A DNA stretch of 5,776 bases, taken from assembly GCA_903644035.1 (NCBI GenBank), contig CAHJXG010000235.1:1-5776 (forward strand). The letters are read 5' to 3'. The position numbers and the translations under genes are program-made. This DNA comes from Rhodospirillales bacterium. Lineage in GTDB: Bacteria; Pseudomonadota; Alphaproteobacteria; Acetobacterales; Acetobacteraceae. The notes below the pieces were generated by a model. It worked only from the letters and a program-made list of their open reading frames with translations, did no database searches and was not told the DNA's origin. Of this stretch, positions 4,920 to 5,776 are shown in pieces. Position 1 is the first letter of the stretch. Each line of letters begins with the position of its first letter.

Positions 4920-5504
4920 TCATCGTGCGTTTCCGCACGGCCGTTGCCTAGGAATGCCCCTGCCCCAATTGCAGGAAAGAGGCGCATAGTTTACCCAAAT
5001 AGCATACAGTCCATATGCTTTCTTTGTCTGCGGGAATACTTGTTCGACCGTCTTGCCGAACCCGGCTCGTGACGCTCGGCGCGGCCTACCCCGGCACGTC
5101 CGGCGACAGCACAAGAGGGCGGCATGGGCCGGAGCATGGACGGCTCTCGCCTCCCAGAAGCAATGAAGCATCCACGACGAAAAAGGACGGCGCCCGGAGA
5201 TGCCGCCAGGTTTCTTGGGAGGAACGTCCTGCAACACGGCAAATCCGTGTCGCCAGGACAGACCTACCACATCAGTCATGGTTACATGAATGGCCGTATT
5301 TGCGGGATCGCCAACGCATTTATGCATCATGCCAATATCCGCCCGCACCCCCGACAACGCGGGCCAGCTTTCGTTTAAGGATACTGAGCTCCGTTCATCT
5401 GGATCGTTTTCCGTGCCGTCTTGTCGAACGTCAAAACCGGGCTGATGCTGGGCGCCGCTGACCGGGAACAAGGGGGTGTTCCGCTGCTCAGGCCGCGGCG
5501 CCAT
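4920..5504 (-). CDS. Doubtful ORF overlapping the histidine kinase stop (194 codons)
   Basis: The frame opens at ATG 5504, which overlaps the kinase stop codon as TAATG, an arrangement that allows translational coupling. It stays open to a TGA at 4920, only 51 bp before the LysR start. Against it: the product resembles no family I know; composition is uneven, with an Arg/Cys-rich middle (ALLCCRRTCRGRPRR); third-position G/C is clearly lower than in the real genes; and no well-spaced ribosome site precedes the ATG. It also occupies the AT-rich DNA where the LysR promoter is expected. It conflicts with the plus-strand ORF at 5124-5378. Probably not a gene, or a decayed one. Confidence 0.2.
   Translation of the reverse strand: MAPRPEQRNTPLFPVSGAQHQPGFDVRQDGTENDPDERSSVSLNESWPALSGVRADIGMMHKCVGDPANTAIHVTMTDVVGLSWRHGFAVLQDVPPKKPGGISGRRPFSSWMLHCFWEARAVHAPAHAALLCCRRTCRGRPRRASRAGFGKTVEQVFPQTKKAYGLYAIWVNYAPLSCNWGRGIPRQRPCGNAR
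4990..5019 (+). promoter_or_regulatory. Dyad AGCATA-N7-TATGCT within a possible plus-strand promoter
   Basis: The perfect 6-bp arms are at 5001-5006 and 5014-5019. TTTACC (4990-4995) and TATGCT (5014-5019), 18 bp apart, form a weak sigma-70-like pair, so the dyad would lie in the spacer and the -10. It sits about 130 bp upstream of the LysR start and about 105 bp upstream of the small plus-strand ORF, where a LysR operator is commonly found. It does not fit a strict T-N11-A box centred on the dyad. Confidence 0.35.
5048..5429. repeat. 14-bp near-direct repeat CCGTCTTG(C/T)CGAAC flanking the low-GC segment
   Basis: The copies at 5048-5061 and 5416-5429 match at 13 of 14 positions, about 370 bp apart. 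They bracket the lower-GC segment. This could be the trace of an old insertion or duplication, or coincidence. I see no transposase or terminal inverted repeats to support a mobile element. Confidence 0.3.
5124..5378 (+). CDS. Possible small protein, 84 residues, divergent from the LysR gene
   Basis: The ATG at 5124 has a good ribosome site (AGAGGG, four bases upstream), and a TAA ends the frame at 5378. I do not recognise the product. The first 30 residues are basic (KHPRRKRTA). The rest (SVSPGQTYHISHGYMNGRIC, then IANAFMHHANIRPHPRQRG) looks protein-like and His-rich, with a single Cys and no membrane segment. Third-position G/C is about 60%, lower than in the firm genes, so it is either acquired DNA, weakly expressed or not coding. 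It is the only candidate divergent from the LysR gene and would then be its natural target, with the dyad at 5001-5019 between them. It is incompatible with the minus-strand ORF covering the same bases. Confidence 0.3.
   Translation: MGRSMDGSRLPEAMKHPRRKRTAPGDAARFLGRNVLQHGKSVSPGQTYHISHGYMNGRICGIANAFMHHANIRPHPRQRGPAFV
5465..5482. repeat. Inverted repeat GGAACA-N6-TGTTCC downstream of the histidine kinase
   Basis: The perfect 6-bp arms (5465-5470 and 5477-5482) surround AGGGGG, about 20 bp beyond the kinase stop on the minus strand. No T-tract follows, so it is a poor intrinsic terminator. It might be a protein-binding site. GGAAC occurs on both strands, but neither has CGTT 16-17 bases on, so these are not EcfG promoters. 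Confidence 0.35.
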
Positions 5505-5776
5505 TACTGGCTCACCCTCTCGTCTCCTTGTGGGACTGGCATGACGAGTTCGCAGACGAGGCCGTCTGGCGCGTAGTCCAAGTGGACCTCGCCCCGCAGC
5601 TCGCGGGCCAGGTCCCGTTCGATCAGGCGCGCGCCGAGGCCTTCGCGGCCGGGCGGCGCTACCAGCGGACCGTCGCACTCCCGCCAGCGCAGCCGCAGCC
5701 AGTCGCCCGCGCGCCCCGGCTCAGGCTGCCAGGAGAGGTCGACCCGCCCGGCCGCACCCGTCGAGAGCGCCCCGTG
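5504..5776 (-). CDS. Sensor histidine kinase, HWE/HisKA_2-type, C-terminal ATPase end only
   Basis: Ninety residues are visible, beginning HGALSTG and ending at TAA 5506-5504; the gene continues past the right edge. The start corresponds to the end of the ATPase N-box (usual form NAxKHGALS). WLRLRWRECDGPLVAPPGRE then follows, the region around the second ATP-binding motif. GLGARLIERDLARELRGEVHLDYAPDGLVCELVMP completes the Bergerat fold in the way typical of HWE and HisKA_2 kinases: Gly-x-Gly, then a helix, then the last two strands. This part binds ATP; the sensor and phospho-acceptor regions are outside the window. HWE/HisKA_2 kinases often act on PhyR or other single-domain regulators. No response regulator gene follows directly downstream, so the kinase may be an orphan or its partner may lie upstream. 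Confidence 0.88.
   Translation of the reverse strand, partial: HGALSTGAAGRVDLSWQPEPGRAGDWLRLRWRECDGPLVAPPGREGLGARLIERDLARELRGEVHLDYAPDGLVCELVMPVPQGDERVSQ

Larger units (their letters stand above)
4869..5503. other. Low-bias stretch between histidine kinase and LysR genes
   Basis: This 635-bp stretch has no gene I can support firmly. About 4975-5045 is AT-rich and promoter-like. About 5120-5450 has a lower GC than either neighbour, and both competing frames have only about 60% G/C at third positions by hand count. It contains a dyad at 5001-5019, a small plus-strand ORF with a good ribosome site, a minus-strand ORF overlapping the kinase stop, a 14-bp near-direct repeat and a short inverted repeat, each listed separately. 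Confidence 0.6.

Noticed and set aside
5219..5240. GGAAC on the plus strand as an EcfG -35 element
   Set aside because: Sixteen to seventeen bases on there is AATC rather than CGTT, and it lies inside the candidate ORF.
4869..5503. Insertion sequence or MITE
   Set aside because: No transposase-like protein and no terminal inverted repeats were seen. Only a 14-bp near-direct repeat and a composition shift are present.

Overview
The window is GC-rich, with strong G/C preference at third codon positions in every clearly coding stretch. It looks like a chromosomal or large-replicon segment of an alphaproteobacterium. A textbook GGAAC-N16-CGTT promoter of the EcfG general-stress sigma factor and an HWE/HisKA_2-type histidine kinase tail support this. 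The protein style suggests Acetobacteraceae (Roseomonas-like) or a relative such as Methylobacterium, but that placement is a low-confidence inference.

All convincing genes lie on the minus strand and are read from right to left. They are: the C-terminal 90 residues of a sensor histidine kinase (cut by the right edge); a roughly 635-bp stretch of uncertain content; a LysR-type regulator; a 380-bp AT-rich intergenic region; a Crp/Fnr-type regulator; an 87-residue Trp-rich unknown; a 76-residue protein resembling a histidine-kinase dimerisation helix pair; a secreted DUF4142 protein behind an EcfG-type promoter; and a 14-TM drug-efflux-type MFS transporter (C-terminus cut by the left edge).

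The set reads as a regulation and stress neighbourhood rather than a metabolic operon. The intergenic gaps and hairpins suggest several separate transcription units. The DUF4142 unit has the best-supported promoter. The MFS gene follows it after 81 bp without an obvious terminator, so the two may be co-transcribed. The HWE kinase family includes known upstream activators of the PhyR-NepR-EcfG cascade, so the kinase, the EcfG promoter and the kinase-like mini-protein could be functionally linked, but nothing in the sequence proves this.

The most unusual points are the kinase-like mini-protein with Arg where the phospho-accepting His would be expected, the EcfG promoter, a perfect 8-bp dyad upstream of the mini-protein that also resembles EcfG elements on both strands, and the lower-GC stretch at 4975-5450 with two competing ORFs, a perfect dyad and a 14-bp near-direct repeat. 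I found no tRNA, rRNA, CRISPR array or recognisable transposase. I did not find a clear multi-gene undescribed system.
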